NCBI RefSeq assembly: GCF_902686445.1
Contig: NC_062229.1
Coordinates: forward strand, 3,063,003-3,127,002
Length of the DNA stretch: 64,000 nt
Direction: 5' to 3'
From: Sciurus carolinensis
Lineage: Eukaryota; Chordata; Mammalia; Rodentia; Sciuridae
The translations under genes were made by a program, and so were the position numbers. This document shows positions 1 to 11,010 of this stretch, one piece after another (position 1 is the stretch's first letter; the number at the start of each line of letters is the position of its first letter). Under the pieces are notes generated by a model, which was given only the letters and a program-made list of their open reading frames with translations, ran no database searches and had not been told where the DNA came from.

Positions 1-1248
1 TGCTGGACCCACAGAACCAGGACTCGGGCTCGAACCCCGCTCTGCGTGCCCGTCACTGCCAGGCACACCCCCGCCCGGGGAGAGCTGCCACTCGGGGGTC
101 CCAGCCGGCAGGGCTGGCGGTGGGGTCAGCTCCCTGGCGGGTGGGAAGGGCCAGCCAAGTGGGGCGGCCTCTTCTTCGAGGTCTTGGAGGGTTGGCGCCG
201 GGTGGCACCCTGGCACGTGCCGCGGCTGGTGGCAGGTCGTTTTGTTGGTCCCCAGGTGCCTGTTAATGGCCGCCCCGAGCAACAGGCACGTCCTTCCTCT
301 GGTCCGGTGGCCAGCGGCCCAGCGCGAGGACCCAGCGACCTGGACCTCCCTCCTGGTTGTCCTCCACACACGCAGGGCCTCGCAGGCAGGCTCTGTGCCA
401 CCTGCTCTCCACGGGCGTCCCTGTACTCGCCTGGGCCCTGCTGCGGGGCCGCGGGCCAGCGGTGTCCAGGAGGGTGAGGCGGCCCCGGCCCTCGGGGTCA
501 CCGGGCAGCTGGGCGGACAGAATCCAGCCGTGTTCCCGTGTCCCCGGGAGCCACAGAATCCCAGCTGGAGCGCGGGACGCAGAGCAAGGGCCCTCACAGG
601 GCGCGTAGGAGTGCGTGAGCTGGAAGAGCATCTGAGCAGGGACGGCGCGGCAGAGGCTGGAGCGCGGCGCCCCTGGACGGCGGGCAGCAGGGCAGAGAGG
701 CCGCCAGGACGCGCCGAGGACCTGGAAGACCACATCAAAGGACTTGGACTTTGCCGGTGGTGGACGGTTCCCGGGAATCCTCTGGCTGCTGCAGGGCGAG
801 CGAGCGGCAGGGCGGGTGGAGAAGGCCAGGAAGCAGTGGAGCCTGCCGTCCAGCCGAGACCCAGCTGGCCCGGTCGGAGGCCGGGGTGCAGAGGGGCAGC
901 AGGCTGGACAGACGCTCCGGGCTGAGGCGGCGGGACAGGCGCGGCAGGGACGCCCCGTCCCCCCAAGGCCTGCTGCCCGGCTCGGGGAAGGGAAGCCAGC
1001 CGGGCATGGGCACAGGTGGCGCCCACTGCCAAGCTCTGGGCGCCCGGGAGGAAGCCCCCGCTGTCCTCAGCATGGCCACTGCCTGTGGCTCGGTCAGCAG
1101 GGCTGCTTCCCAGGCGGCTCCTCTGACCACCACGGGGGAGGCTGGACGTCCCTGCGTCTCAGCACCTGCCGCCAGGCGTGGGCTCCGCAGCGGCCCCGGG
1201 TTGAAGAGCTCGGCTCCGGCAGGTTCTGCGGTAAATTGCCAGGAGAGC
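1..1248. other. Intergenic, no gene recognised
   Basis: GC-rich sequence with moderate CpG and several overlapping open frames on both strands. None has recognisable domains, and all are rich in Gly, Arg, Pro and Ala, as expected from GC-rich non-coding DNA. No clear transposon was recognised. Confidence 0.6.
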
Positions 1249-1325
1249 TTCCCCTCCCCCCCCCTCCCCCTCCCCCTCCCCCCTTCCCCTTCCCCTCCCT
1301 CCCTCTCCTCCTCCCTCTGCTGACC
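1249..1325. repeat. Polypyrimidine low-complexity tract (CCCCT-rich)
   Basis: About 75 bases of almost pure C/T on the plus strand, so the minus strand is a run of G tracts separated by A. It is followed within about 10 bases by CCCCCAG, which resembles a splice acceptor but has no supported exon after it. Confidence 0.85.
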
Positions 1326-1599
1326 CCCAGGCAGCCGGGAGACCTCCGGTGGCTCTCTTTCCTGTTTTCTCCTCCTGGGGGCTTCCCCGTCTCTGGGATG
1401 CGGAAAGGCCAGGTTGTTCCTGTGTGTCTGTGGGGGGGGCCTTGCCCTCTCTGAACTTTTGGCAAAGATGCTTCATAGACCTGCTCTGATCTGTTCCTGT
1501 CTGTAGAAAATCCTCCCTCACCAGGTCCCGCACTCCACACGCAGTGGAACCTGCGCCCCCCCAGGATGCTCCGTATGCGCGGCCCGTCCCCTTCCTGCC

Positions 1600-2025
1600 T
1601 CCGTCCTCCCACCCAGCCACGGGGCTGCTCTCTGTGCTTCCCAGGCCACCAGGTACATCCTGCCCCAGGACCTTTGCACAGCTGCACCTCCACCCAGAAA
1701 ACCACCCTTTCCTCCCGCGGCTGCCTCCTCTTCTGCTTCAGCTCTCAGCCAAATTTGCAGCTCCCTGGACAGGCTGCCCCTGGGCTCTGCAGCCTCCCCG
1801 TCACCTCCCAGGTCTGTGTTGTCGGGGCCCACGGTGCCTTTATCCACCGGTAGTTAGACCTCTGCCCCTCACGGTGGGAGGGGCCTCCTGAGCTCAGGGA
1901 CTGTCGCTAGGACGATCTGCTCGATTTTTGTCTGCTGCTAACTTCCTGGACCAAGGACAGTCCCCGGCACCCAGCAGGGGCTCAGTGCACCCTTGCCAAG
2001 GGAATGGACTGAAGCGGTACCGACC
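1600..2025 (+). mobile_element. L2 LINE 3' fragment
   Basis: Contains the L2 3' landmark CCTGCCCCAGGACCTTTGCAC near 1663. It continues through a diverged 3' end (GAGCTCAGGGACTGT near 1891, then GGCACCCAGCAGGGGCTCAGT near 1966), matching the L2 tail order as I recall it. Ancient and 5'-truncated. Confidence 0.75.
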
Positions 2026-3160
2026 CGGCGGTGCCTGGGGTGCAGCTGAGGGCTGAGCCCGCCCAGGCGGGACCTGCCCTCCGTCCCTCTGCCCTGGCCC
2101 CGGGGCTCAGGGTCTGACGGCTCCAGTCCCGACCCTAAGGCGAGTGGCCAACCTGGACCCGCCAACCACGCCCACAGCCTCCACGGGCCAGGCCAGCGCT
2201 CCCCCGCCCGCCCAGGCCTCCCTCCCCCAGCCTCCGCAAGCTGCTGCTCCAGGCAGCCAGGCAGCCGTGCCAGGGAAGGCCGGCACAGATGTCCCCGGCA
2301 TGGAACAGCTGGCCGCGTGTGCCGGCAGCTGGTGGGAGCCGATCTCTGCCGTCTGCGAGGCTGGTGGTCCCCTCCCACCCTCCGCGGCAGGGCTTCCTGC
2401 GCAGGGAGGAAGAGGCTGGAAGCCGCCCTCCTCAGGGAGGCCCGGGCCTCGGCTCTACGTCCTACCCTGGTTCAGGTTCCCGGCCCAACTGCCACCTGGG
2501 CTGCTGCCTGGGCAGCTGCTCTTCACCGCCGGGGCCAGCGCAGGCCACCCAGGGTCAGCAGCCCTCCCTGCCTGCCCTGCCTCTGCCGGAACCGCCCGCC
2601 AAGCCCCAGGGCCTCGGCACAGGCCGGCCCCTTCTTCCTCCGTAGCCTCCGCTCTCCTGACCCCGCCAGCCTCCACATCCTCGCTGCCTCCCTGCCTCCC
2701 CTCTCCTGACCTGTGCCTCCAGGGCCTTGCGAAGCTGCCGTCGCCCAGAACCCCTGGCTCACGACCGGGATGCCTGCCCGGCCCCTGGCCTCAGTGCCCA
2801 CGTCCCTCTTTGCCCGGCCACGCTCGGCTCCCTGACGCGTCTGGGTCCGGTTCTGTCTCCGCACCAGCCGGGGGCTAAACGGACATTCGGAGCCCTGAAC
2901 CCCCAGATCCTCCTCGGACCCCTGGGGCCCAGGCCTCCTCGGGGCTGACCCTGGGCCTGTGTGGGGCCTGACCAGGCCTGCGGCAGGCTCGCGGCCGGAC
3001 TGGGACGGGTCCCTGGGGAGGAGCTTGGCAGGTCTGCAGCCCCCACACTCCCTTGGGCAGGGCCCCTTTCCCTCCCATGTCTCCTCAGTCCCCTGTCCCC
3101 TGCCAAGCGCAGATGTCCGGGAGGGGACACTGGTCAATGGCAGAGAAGAGCCTGGTGGTT
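2026..3160. other. Intergenic, no gene recognised
   Basis: GC-rich, pyrimidine-biased on the plus strand, with long but compositionally driven open frames. No repeat family or conserved-looking element was recognised. Confidence 0.55.
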
Positions 3161-3300
3161 AGAACTGCTGGCGCGGGAGCTGGTGACCTGAGTTCGAGCC
3201 CCTGTCGGTCACTTACCTTAACTGCGTGTGACCTGGAGGTCCCTGGGTCCCCTTTCCCGCCTCTAGCGGGGGATGATGGGTAGCCATGTTCCTGCCACGT
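3160..3300 (+). mobile_element. MIR SINE
   Basis: Follows the MIR order: a tRNA-like 5' part (GGTTAGAACTGCTGG near 3157), then GAGTTCGAGCCCCTGT, CACTTACCTTAACTGCGTGTGACCT and a diverged tail. Ancient tRNA-derived SINE. Confidence 0.75.
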
Positions 3301-4790
3301 CTGCCCGGACCCCCTGCAGCCCATCCTGGGAGCATCTCTAGCTTCTCAGTCCCCAGGGTCCAGTCCTCCACCCCCAAGTGCAAGGTCCAGGCCCGTCAGG
3401 TCCACAGCTCCTGCTGGGATGCTCCGCTACCGGGAGAAAGTTCTAGAAGGGGCAGGGGCTGCCTGGAGGCTCCGCTCAGCGCCACATCCGCAGAGCAAGG
3501 CAGGGTGGTCACCTCTGCTCACGTCGAGGGCCTCTGGGGCTTGGGGGACAGCCAAGGTCCCTAAGAGAAGCCCTCCCTGAGCAGGCGGCTCTGGCCCACC
3601 GGCTGACTCCGCGACCCTCCGCGACCCTCGGCGACCCTCAACCCTCCGTCCTGCTGGAGACCCAGCTCCGCAGGGGCGACCCCGGGGCTGACCTTTGCCT
3701 GCAGCCTGGCTCCGCCAATGGGGACGCACTGCGGCGCCTGGAAACCGTTTCCATGGCACCCAGGAGCTGGTCCCCAAAGGCCTGGTCTGAGGGTGAGGGG
3801 CGCAGGTGGGGGAGGCCGGCCCAGTCGCCATGGCAACCGAGCCGCAGGGCGGCAGGGAGGCGCCTGCCCCGCCCCCACGGCCGGCACCCTGAGGCGGGGA
3901 CCCCTGCCACCCTCTGGGGTCGCCCTCCGGGACGGAAGTGCGCCTGCGCCCGTGCCCGGGGGGCCTGGCGGGAAGGGGCGGCTCCATGGCCGGCGTCCCC
4001 AGGGCTTCCCGAGCCGCCTGCAGGCTCAGGGCGCGTCCTCCGCGACATCCTCCGCCCCCAGACTCCGGTCTTCGCAGCCCAGCGCTCTGCGTGCTGCCGG
4101 TGGGGCAGGTGACCGCAAGGTCCCCGTGCTCCCGGCGAGGCCAGGGTCACAACCCGCGCACCCGGTCCCCAAACCACCATGGTCCCTCCCCAGACAGGGA
4201 GGACCCGGCGTCCAGGAGGGAGGCCACTGCCGGCCCAGCGCAGGAGCTGGAAACGCCCCCAGGGTGTCCCAAGGGGAGGAGAGCTGGGGACCTGAGGCCG
4301 CCTGGGCCACCTGCCGGCGGAGGTGTCCTGGGGCCACTCCAGACAGAAGCAGCAGCAGGCGCCACCAGCGGGATGGGCGGTGGGCTGGGCCCTGCTGGGC
4401 GGGGTGGCTGCCCAGTGTCTGCCGAGGCCCCCAGGCAGGGCGGCCAGACCCTGCGCCAGCGCCCGCGGACGGAGCAGGACGTGAGCTCGGTGCCGGTGGC
4501 ACCTGCCTTGGTCCCTTGCCAGACACATTTCCGAGGTGGCCCAGCAGTGTCCGCATCTGAACGGACGCTGCTCTGACACCAGCCATGTCACCACCTCCCA
4601 GCTTGGGCAACTGAGCAAGACCTGCTCCCGGGGCCGCGCAGCAGAGGCGCCGCGCTCAGCCCCAGCACAGAGGAGGAGAGGCGGGGGCGGGAAGGAGATC
4701 CTTCTGCCACCGCCGGACTCGCCAGTAAACCAAGAAGCCCCGCACCGCGCTCCGGAGCAGATCTGATGCTATGACACCCTGTGCTCGCCA
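3301..4790. other. Intergenic GC-rich block with a small tandem repeat
   Basis: Holds three copies of a 10-bp unit (GCGACCCTCN) at 3611-3640. CpG is fairly frequent between about 3700 and 4150. No gene, splice structure or transposon was recognised. Confidence 0.55.
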
Positions 4791-4839
4791 GGCTCTGCTT
4801 TCACTGCGACAAATGGAACCCAAGCAGGTTTAACCACAA

Positions 4840-5280
4840 AAAATGATGCAAATGAGTAATGACAATTGCTAAATCCAGGATCCGGCTTCAGGCGTAGCTG
4901 GATCCAGGAGTTGAAGTTATGCTATTGGAAGTCCTTCCTGTTACTTTCTCTGCTTGGCTTCCTTCGGGTGGGCCTCTTCCGCAGCCAGGCCTCTCCCACC
5001 CCAATCATGGAAGACACTCCAGGTTCAGGCTGATCTCCATCTTCCCACTGGGCAGCCCGAGCAGAAGTGGAAACCTTCTACTGTTTCCAGCAAAGCCCAC
5101 ACTGTTGATTCTGACTGGCTTGGTTCAGGTCACATGGCCACCTCCAAGCCAATCACCAGGACCAACGGATGTAATGTTCCCCCTAAAGAATCTGGGATCA
5201 CCTGAGTAGATTGGGGGGTCAAAATGGCAGGGGGAACCCCTCCTCCCCCAATAAGGTAGAGCCACTATTTGTCACCCCAC
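4840..5280. mobile_element. Old interspersed repeat, family not identified
   Basis: AT-richer than its surroundings. The order of phrases (GCTGGATCCAGGAGTTGAA near 4898, a TCACATGGCCACCTCC / CCAATCACCAGGACCAA segment near 5130-5165) resembles an ancient mammalian repeat I cannot name with confidence. An octamer-like ATGCAAAT lies near 4846. Confidence 0.45.
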
Positions 5281-5314
5281 AGTATCCAAACTGGAAAAAA
5301 CCAGCCATGGCTTA

Positions 5315-5410
5315 AATATTCGGTTCTTCATGACAAGCTGTGTGATATGGGGAAATGCCTCACCCTCTCTGAAAGTCTCCTTTGTCAAAACAGAGCTGAG
5401 AGGAACCATG
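5315..5410 (+). mobile_element. MIR SINE fragment
   Basis: The series CAAGCTGTGTGATATGGGGAAATGCCTCACC then CTCTCTGAAAGTCTCCTTTGTC follows the MIR core (tgtgtgaccttgggcaa...cctcagtttcctcatctg) in the plus direction. Confidence 0.7.
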
Positions 5411-5699
5411 GGACAAGGCGCCACAGGTCTGCGCCTCGCCCCCCTGGGTCCCACGTCCTGGTGAACCACGGGCATTTGCCACATGCCAGGTCTTGTCAGA
5501 GAGGCTCTGAACCAGGGCCACCCAGGGCTGCCTCAGCTCTCAGCCAAGCGCAGTTCCGGCCTCTGTGTGAGCCTAACGTGCCGCACTTCCTACCACACAC
5601 AGCCCGAATCCAAGCGCCTTTCAAGACAAACTCCCTGGTACTCGGATGTGCAAGTGCTGGGCTGACCCGGCCAACACAGTGGGCCACAGCCGCCACCTG

Positions 5700-6090
5700 G
5701 ACCAGCGGTTGCCGCTGTCCTCCCTGCAGCCGCCAGAGGGCGCTCGTGAGCACCTGACCGAGGTCCCTCCTCTGCCCACGGCCCTTCAAGGCTCCCACAT
5801 CACTAGGGGTCAAAGTCCAAGGCCTCCCTGTGGCCAGAAAGGTCCTGCCGGTCCCCTCCCTGCCTCCCTCCTCCTCTCTCCCCTCCTCCTGCTCTGCCAC
5901 AGCCGCTCCTTGTATCGACTTGCCAGGCTCCTCCTGCCCCAGGGCCTTTGCACAGCCGCGCCCTCTGCCTGGAGTGCTGTCCCCCAGAGCTCTCCCGGGC
6001 CTCCTCCTGGGCTCCTCCTGGGCTCCGACACACCGCCTGCTCTCTTATCTTCTCTGCACAGCCTTCCTGGGTTTCTTTGCTGCCTGACCG
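5700..6090 (+). mobile_element. L2 LINE 3' fragment
   Basis: Diverged L2 order: a 'ccagag' segment, 'ggctccc' segment, GTCCAAGGCCTCCCTGTGGCC near 5815, then TGCCCCAGGGCCTTTGCAC at about 5936 and CTCTGCCTGGAGTGCT. Carries a CTCF-like motif at 5730-5743. Confidence 0.8.
5730..5743 (+). promoter_or_regulatory. CTCF-like motif
   Basis: CCGCCAGAGGGCGC agrees with the core of the CTCF consensus (CCRSYAGRKGGCRS). It lies inside an L2 copy. Motif match only; occupancy is unknown. Confidence 0.45.
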
Positions 6091-6534
6091 CCGGCTGGTC
6101 TAGGAGCCCTGAGGGAACTGGAAAGTTTCTGGCCAACTCTTGGCTGCAGCCTTGGGCCTCCTGGACGTGAGGGGCATGGGGAAGGTCGGCCTCCCAGGCG
6201 GGTGGGGGCCCGGGGACCAGGCAGAGCGTGATGCTGCGCGTGGGGCGCCCCCAGTCAGCACCCGCTCCCCTGCACCCGCTGGGTCACTCTGTGCCGGCTC
6301 ACAGGGCTTCCCTCCCTCCCTCGCCTTCCCTGGGGGAGCTTGCTCATCTCCATGGCAACTGCCTCTCTGTCTGACTCAGCTGAGTGACAGCCAAAGGGCC
6401 CAGAGGAAGTCCAGGGCCTCCCACTCGGGAGGAGGGGCGCCAGCTCGGGGGGATCCTGCCTCCCGAGGGCCCCCAGCCCCGTCCTGCCTGGGGGTCTTCA
6501 TCCCGCCGCGGCTGACCGCTGGCTCCGAAGGACA

Positions 6535-6615
6535 CACTGCCTCCATCCATTTTATAGTGAGGCCCCCCAGGACTGGGCCTGGGATACACTAGGTGCTCAA
6601 TAAATGCCTGGGAAG
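6535..6615 (+). mobile_element. MIR or L2 3' tail
   Basis: Ends in GGGATACACTAGGTGCTCAATAAATGCCTGG, the typical 3' end of MIR/L2 elements. The body is too short to choose between the families. Confidence 0.65.
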
Positions 6616-7080
6616 AAGGGAAGGCGGGAGGGCGAGGAGGAGGAGGGAGGGCATTTGCCAGAGCACCGTGCCTGACCGCCCTCCACCGCCGGGAAGGCCA
6701 CTCACGCCGGGCCTTTCCCCAGGCCTCCTGCCAGCTGCCCGCTCCGGGTCACCGGCGGACACCGCAGGCTCCAGGGCACTGCAGGGTCAGAAGTCCCAGG
6801 AAAGGCTGAAGACCGGAGGGCTGAGCCGGGAAGCGGGACCAGCCAGCGTCCCTCCTCCCGCCGCCGGCCGCGGGGCAGGGGAGCTGAGGACCGAGCCACA
6901 GGCAGCAGGCGCGGAGGCTCCGCAGTTCCTCAAGAGGGTGTCCTTCCTGACCAGAACCTGGGCCCGCGGGCAGGCGGCCGGGGCAGGTGGGAACTGCTGC
7001 TGAAGACCAGGCGGTGGGTCCGGGAACTGCACGGCTGCCCGCGGAGCCCTGGGCTGGCCGCTGCTTCCTCCCGCTCTCCC
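6616..7080. other. Intergenic, no gene recognised
   Basis: Purine-rich at its left edge (GAGGAGGAGGGAGGG near 6640), then GC-rich with frequent CpG from about 6830 to 7000. No supported gene. Confidence 0.5.
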
Positions 7081-7084
7081 CACG

Positions 7085-7325
7085 CCCGTCCCAGGGCCTC
7101 CTCTCAGCACTGCCTCGGGCCGCGTCTTCCTGTCCGCTCTGGGCTCACCCCACCTTGTCTGGCCAGGGCCTCGCGTCCCCTGCTGGGCCCTCCCTCCGGT
7201 GGGCCTGCTCCCCACGTCCTTCAGTTTCGGCTCACGTGTCACCTCCCAGGAAGGACCTTCTGTGATCCCCCCGCTGAAGTCTCTCCTCGGTCCCGTCACC
7301 ACGGTTACCACGCTGAACCCACTTT
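7085..7325 (+). mobile_element. L2 LINE 3' fragment
   Basis: CTTCAGTTTCGGCTCACGTGTCACCTCCCAGGAAGGACCTTCTGTGATC (near 7219-7267) reproduces the L2 segment that reads cttcaggtctcagctcaaatgtcacctcctcagggaggccttccctgacc in the consensus I recall. Confidence 0.75.
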
Positions 7326-7689
7326 GCTGAGGCGCGGGCCATCTCTGGTGGCCGCTGCGGCGGCCCCGGCTGGACGGGCAGCGCTGTGGCGGGCTGCGAG
7401 CGGACCCTGCGCCCCGGAGCCCGAGCCTCAGCTGAGCCCCCTCCCGGGAGGCCGTGGCGCTGTCCGTGGTGCTGAAGGCGCTGAGGCTCTCGGCAGCGGG
7501 GCTGTCCGGCCGCGGAACCCCGAGGGGGAACCGCTCGGGTGGCCTCTGGTGGCGGAAGCCCCTCCCACGCAGAGGGACCGACCTCCCAAACCCACTGGCC
7601 CCGAGCTCTATGCACTCACGTGAGGGCCGGGGCCGGTCGTTCAGTGACAAACCCGCCCAGCGCGGCCCTCGGTGGCCGTACCCTGTCTG
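7326..7689. other. CpG-rich intergenic block
   Basis: GC-rich with many CpG dinucleotides (for example GCTGCGGCGGCCCCGG near 7355). Open frames on both strands show no recognisable domain. Confidence 0.5.
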
Positions 7690-7825
7690 CTCCCCTCCTG
7701 CTCTTCCGTGTGCGTCTCCGGTCTCTGTCGCTCTGTCCCCGTGTGCCGGTGTCTCTGCCTGGACTGTCTCCCTGCCCGTCTCCCCATCTCTGTCTCCGTC
7801 TCTGTCTCCACCTCTCTGAAAGCCT
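7690..7825. repeat. Imperfect TCTGTCTC-type simple repeat
   Basis: Repeated CTGTCTC / CCGTCTC words over about 130 bases, densest at 7775-7815. This explains the Ser/Leu/Pro-rich translations here. Confidence 0.8.
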
Positions 7826-8114
7826 CAGGCTCTCCCGCTGCCCGCAGAGGACCCGGCCTCCCCAGCCGCTGGCCGGGGGGACAAGGCCAGATGCTGGCCC
7901 TCAGCAGCTGCCCGTGGGCGGCTTGGAGGCAGCAGGCCCTGCGGCACGGTGACCACCGTGCCTCCGCCCCACTGGCCTCTGCCTCCTGCTGCCCGTGCCT
8001 CAGTGTCCCCTCTGCTCAGTGATGTGACTGACAGGCTCCTGCCGATCCCCAGGGACCATGGCCTCTCTGCACCTAAAAGTCTCATCAGTCCCCAGACACC
8101 TGGCAGCCGATCGC

Positions 8115-8205
8115 GAGGCCTGAATGATTCATTTTGTGAGTCATTTTAATATTTTATAATAATTGTGAAGAGCGTTTGGTTCTGTGTGGTTGTTGGGGAC
8201 CATTA
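8115..8205. other. AT-rich island, possible conserved non-coding element
   Basis: Within a GC-rich background this segment carries TGATTCATTTTGTGAGTCATTTTAAT-type sequence, with AP-1-like TGATTCA and TGAGTCA words. It matches no repeat family I recognise. Conservation is not testable here. Confidence 0.4.
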
Positions 8206-9190
8206 AGACAGAGCCGGTGGCTCCTGCCACCACCGCCCAGCGGGGCTGACCTCCTCCTAGGAGGGTGCCCGCTGGGGCAGGGCTCAGGGAGATGCCTGGC
8301 GTCACGCAGAGGCTGCCCGGCGACTGGGTGGCCAGGCTGAACCTGGGCTGCCTCTGACCCTTCCTCCTGGGTCCGCAGCTCGCCCTCCTCCTCACCGACT
8401 CCCGGGCCCCCTTACTTAGAGGAGGGTCCGGCCCCGCCGCCGTCCGAGAGTCCCTGCACGGTCCAGCCCTGCGGCTGTGGCCTCGGCTTCCTCGCACAGG
8501 CCGCGACCCTCCTGGCCTCCTGGCCGCCTGACAGTGGCCTCCGCCCAGGGCCCATCCAGCACCCAGCCCACCCCAGCCACAGTGGGGTCACATGGGGTGA
8601 GCCGTGGGGACGAGGCCCGGGCACCCAGAACATGGCTGGGAACCAGGTCCTGCTGCTGACGAGGTGGACGCAAGGACCAGGCAGGCGGAGATGCGTGGAC
8701 AGGCAGGGGCCCGGTCGGGGGCCTTGAGGACAGGGGACAGTTTGGGGTCCCTCCCAGATGAAGACCAGGGCGTCCGGCCTGCAGTGCGCGGGAGCGGGCT
8801 CTGCGTCCCCGCCACACCCAGCACAGCTGGCCACGCGGGGCATCTTCCCAGCCTCCAGCTGGCCAGCCCACCAGGGAATCTGCAAGGTGCCCGCTGTGAG
8901 GTGCCCGCGGCCACGGGCGCTCCCCAGTGGCTTGTCCCGGCTCCTCGGGCCCTGGCAGCCAGTCGCCCCTGTGCGGCTGTGCCCTCCGTGGGATCTGGGA
9001 CCCCAGCCCTTCCCACCTGCCACTTCCTGGCGCCCACGAGGAGCCCAGCCTCCGCTGCCCGCCATGATGTGCCCAGGCCCAAAGCAGCAGGGTCAGGCAC
9101 CGAGGACTGACCCCTGACGCCACCAGGGACAGGCTTCCCTCCATGCAGCTCGCTGTCCCCGCTGGCCAAGCGACGGGGGCCACTGAGGTG
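8206..9190. other. Intergenic, no gene recognised
   Basis: GC-rich. The open frames on the minus strand (8416-9429) have no recognisable domain or splice structure. Confidence 0.55.
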
Positions 9191-9254
9191 CCGGGCTGCA
9201 AACCAGGCACCGGGGGAGGTGGAGATGAACACAAGGTGATTGTGGATGGTGACG

Positions 9255-9465
9255 AGAGCAAGCATTTATGCAGCACCTGCTGTATGCCCCCTCCCAGTGT
9301 CCTCATAACCTCACCGTGTCCCCATAACAGTCTCGCAAGGTGGGTTCTTCTGTGGTCCCGTTTTGCAGGTGAGGAAACAAGTCCAGAGCACAGACCCCTG
9401 CCCACTAGCACGCAGACGCTGAGCCCCAAAGCAGAGACGCACCTGAACTGCGTCTGGATCTAAGT
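9255..9465 (-). mobile_element. MIR SINE
   Basis: Reads as an inverted MIR: GCATTTATGCAGCACCTGCTGTATG near 9261, TTTTGCAGGTGAGGAAAC near 9361, then AGTCCAGAGCACAG. Ancient. Confidence 0.75.
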
Positions 9466-9799
9466 GGAGGTGGGTTGGGGACACACGAGGCGCCCTTTGC
9501 CAGCCCCGGGTCCAGCAGCGTCTGCCAGGGACACACCGATCTGCAACTCGGCTCTGTCCACCTCCAAGCCTCGGCATCACCCAGGAAAACACCCAGCACC
9601 CTCAGGCAGTCACTTCCTTCCCTGGCGCCCCAGGTCTGGTGACAAGGGGCCGCTGTCCGTCTCTGGGACTTGTCTGTTCTGGTCCCACTGCACTTTAACC
9701 AGCACCCTAAGACACCGAGAACCCACCGTGGACTGACGTGACAGAGCGAGGGGACCCTGGCTGGAGCTCAGAGCAACGATGCAAAGCACAGAATAAGCC

Positions 9800-9950
9800 A
9801 GGTCTCTGGGTATCTGGTGGGAACAGCACATGCAAAGGCCCTGGGGTGGGGATGGATTCGGAACAGCAGGAAGTCAGCGAGGCTGGAGCAGAGGAGCCGA
9901 GAGCAGAGACGGGCCACACTCTCCAGAGCCTCCAGGCCACAGCGGGTCAT
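9800..9950 (-). mobile_element. L2 LINE 3' fragment
   Basis: Inverted landmark GCAAAGGCCCTGGGG near 9833, followed by GGCTGGAGCAGAGGAG near 9879, the reverse of the L2 CTCCAGCC...GGGCCTTTGC order. Confidence 0.75.
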
Positions 9951-9954
9951 TTAA

Positions 9955-11010
9955 ATTTTTAGTTCTAAAATTAACACACAGTAAAATTGATTTTTGGAGA
10001 CGTTGTAGAGTTTATGAATTTTTAATGAGCTTTATTGAGATATAACTCACATACGAACAATTCGCCCACTGAAAGTGGGCAGTTCCAAGGTCTTTAGTTT
10101 GACCGAATCTGCCGGCAACCGCCACCCCGCATGCGGGGAGCAGGGACCCGCCCCTCCCGCCAGCCCCAGAGGCCACGAACCCGGTGCCCGCCACGCGGTG
10201 GCAGTGCTGGGCCCTCCCTTCCCACCTGTGGTCCTTGGACAGCCGAGCGCCCCGCGGTGTGGGCAGGCCCAGCGCACATGGGCGCCGTCGTAGCCGCGGT
10301 GACCACCCACCGGCAGAACATGGCCCTGCGCACCTGCAGCGTCCTCGGCCAGGTGACGTGACGCAGCTGCAGCGGGGGTGGACCTGGGACCCGGTGCTCA
10401 GTGAGCCCAGAGCACAAGGCCACAGTGTGTGACCCGGTGACCGGAGGCTCCAGGACAGGAGTGCGCAGACACGGGCCGGGCTGGGAGCCGGGGCTGCTCC
10501 CGGTTCTCCCGGCTCCGCTCCAGGAACAGGCCACCGACCAAGGAGCGGGCGCTTCAGGTGGCGGTTCCCGTGGGCAAATCCTCTCAGCGAGGCGGCTCAG
10601 GAGGGTGAGGCAGACCGGCCTCCGGCCTCCCCTGCTGCCTCCCTCAGGGCCTGCCGGAGGTCACCAGCAGGAGTCACAGGAACAGCCCCGCCAGCCCCGC
10701 TAGTTTCCTGGGTTGTGTCACCAGAAGTTCGGCTCAAAGGGCCACACCACAGAAGACCCAGCTCCTGCTCCGCCTGCCCCAGAGCCCCTCGCCTGGTCCC
10801 CGTCCTTGGGTTTAGGTGATGCTCCTGCTTTTCCTCGGGAAGGCTGTGTACGCGGCACCGCGCGCCACATGGCCCTTTGGGAAGGGCGCTGTCCATTCAG
10901 CGCAGCCTCCAGGGCCACCCAAGCGGCTGCACTTATCCTCCTCCTCCCTTTTCATGGCTGAGTAGTCGTCCACCGTCTGTCCCACTGGCACTACCCACTG
11001 CAGGAGGGCG
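9955..11010 (-). mobile_element. Degenerate L1M 3' UTR region
   Basis: Contains TTTATTGAGATATAACTCACATA near 10031 and CTTTTCATGGCTGAGTAGTCGTC near 10948, both typical of the 3' part of old mammalian L1 elements read on the complement. The middle is strongly diverged and has acquired CpG, so internal boundaries are uncertain. Confidence 0.65.

Noticed and set aside
3160..3300. tRNA gene candidate (box-B-like GAGTTCGAGCCCC)
   Set aside because: It is the tRNA-derived head of a MIR; no cloverleaf fits. The same applies to the ID elements at 52-55 kb.
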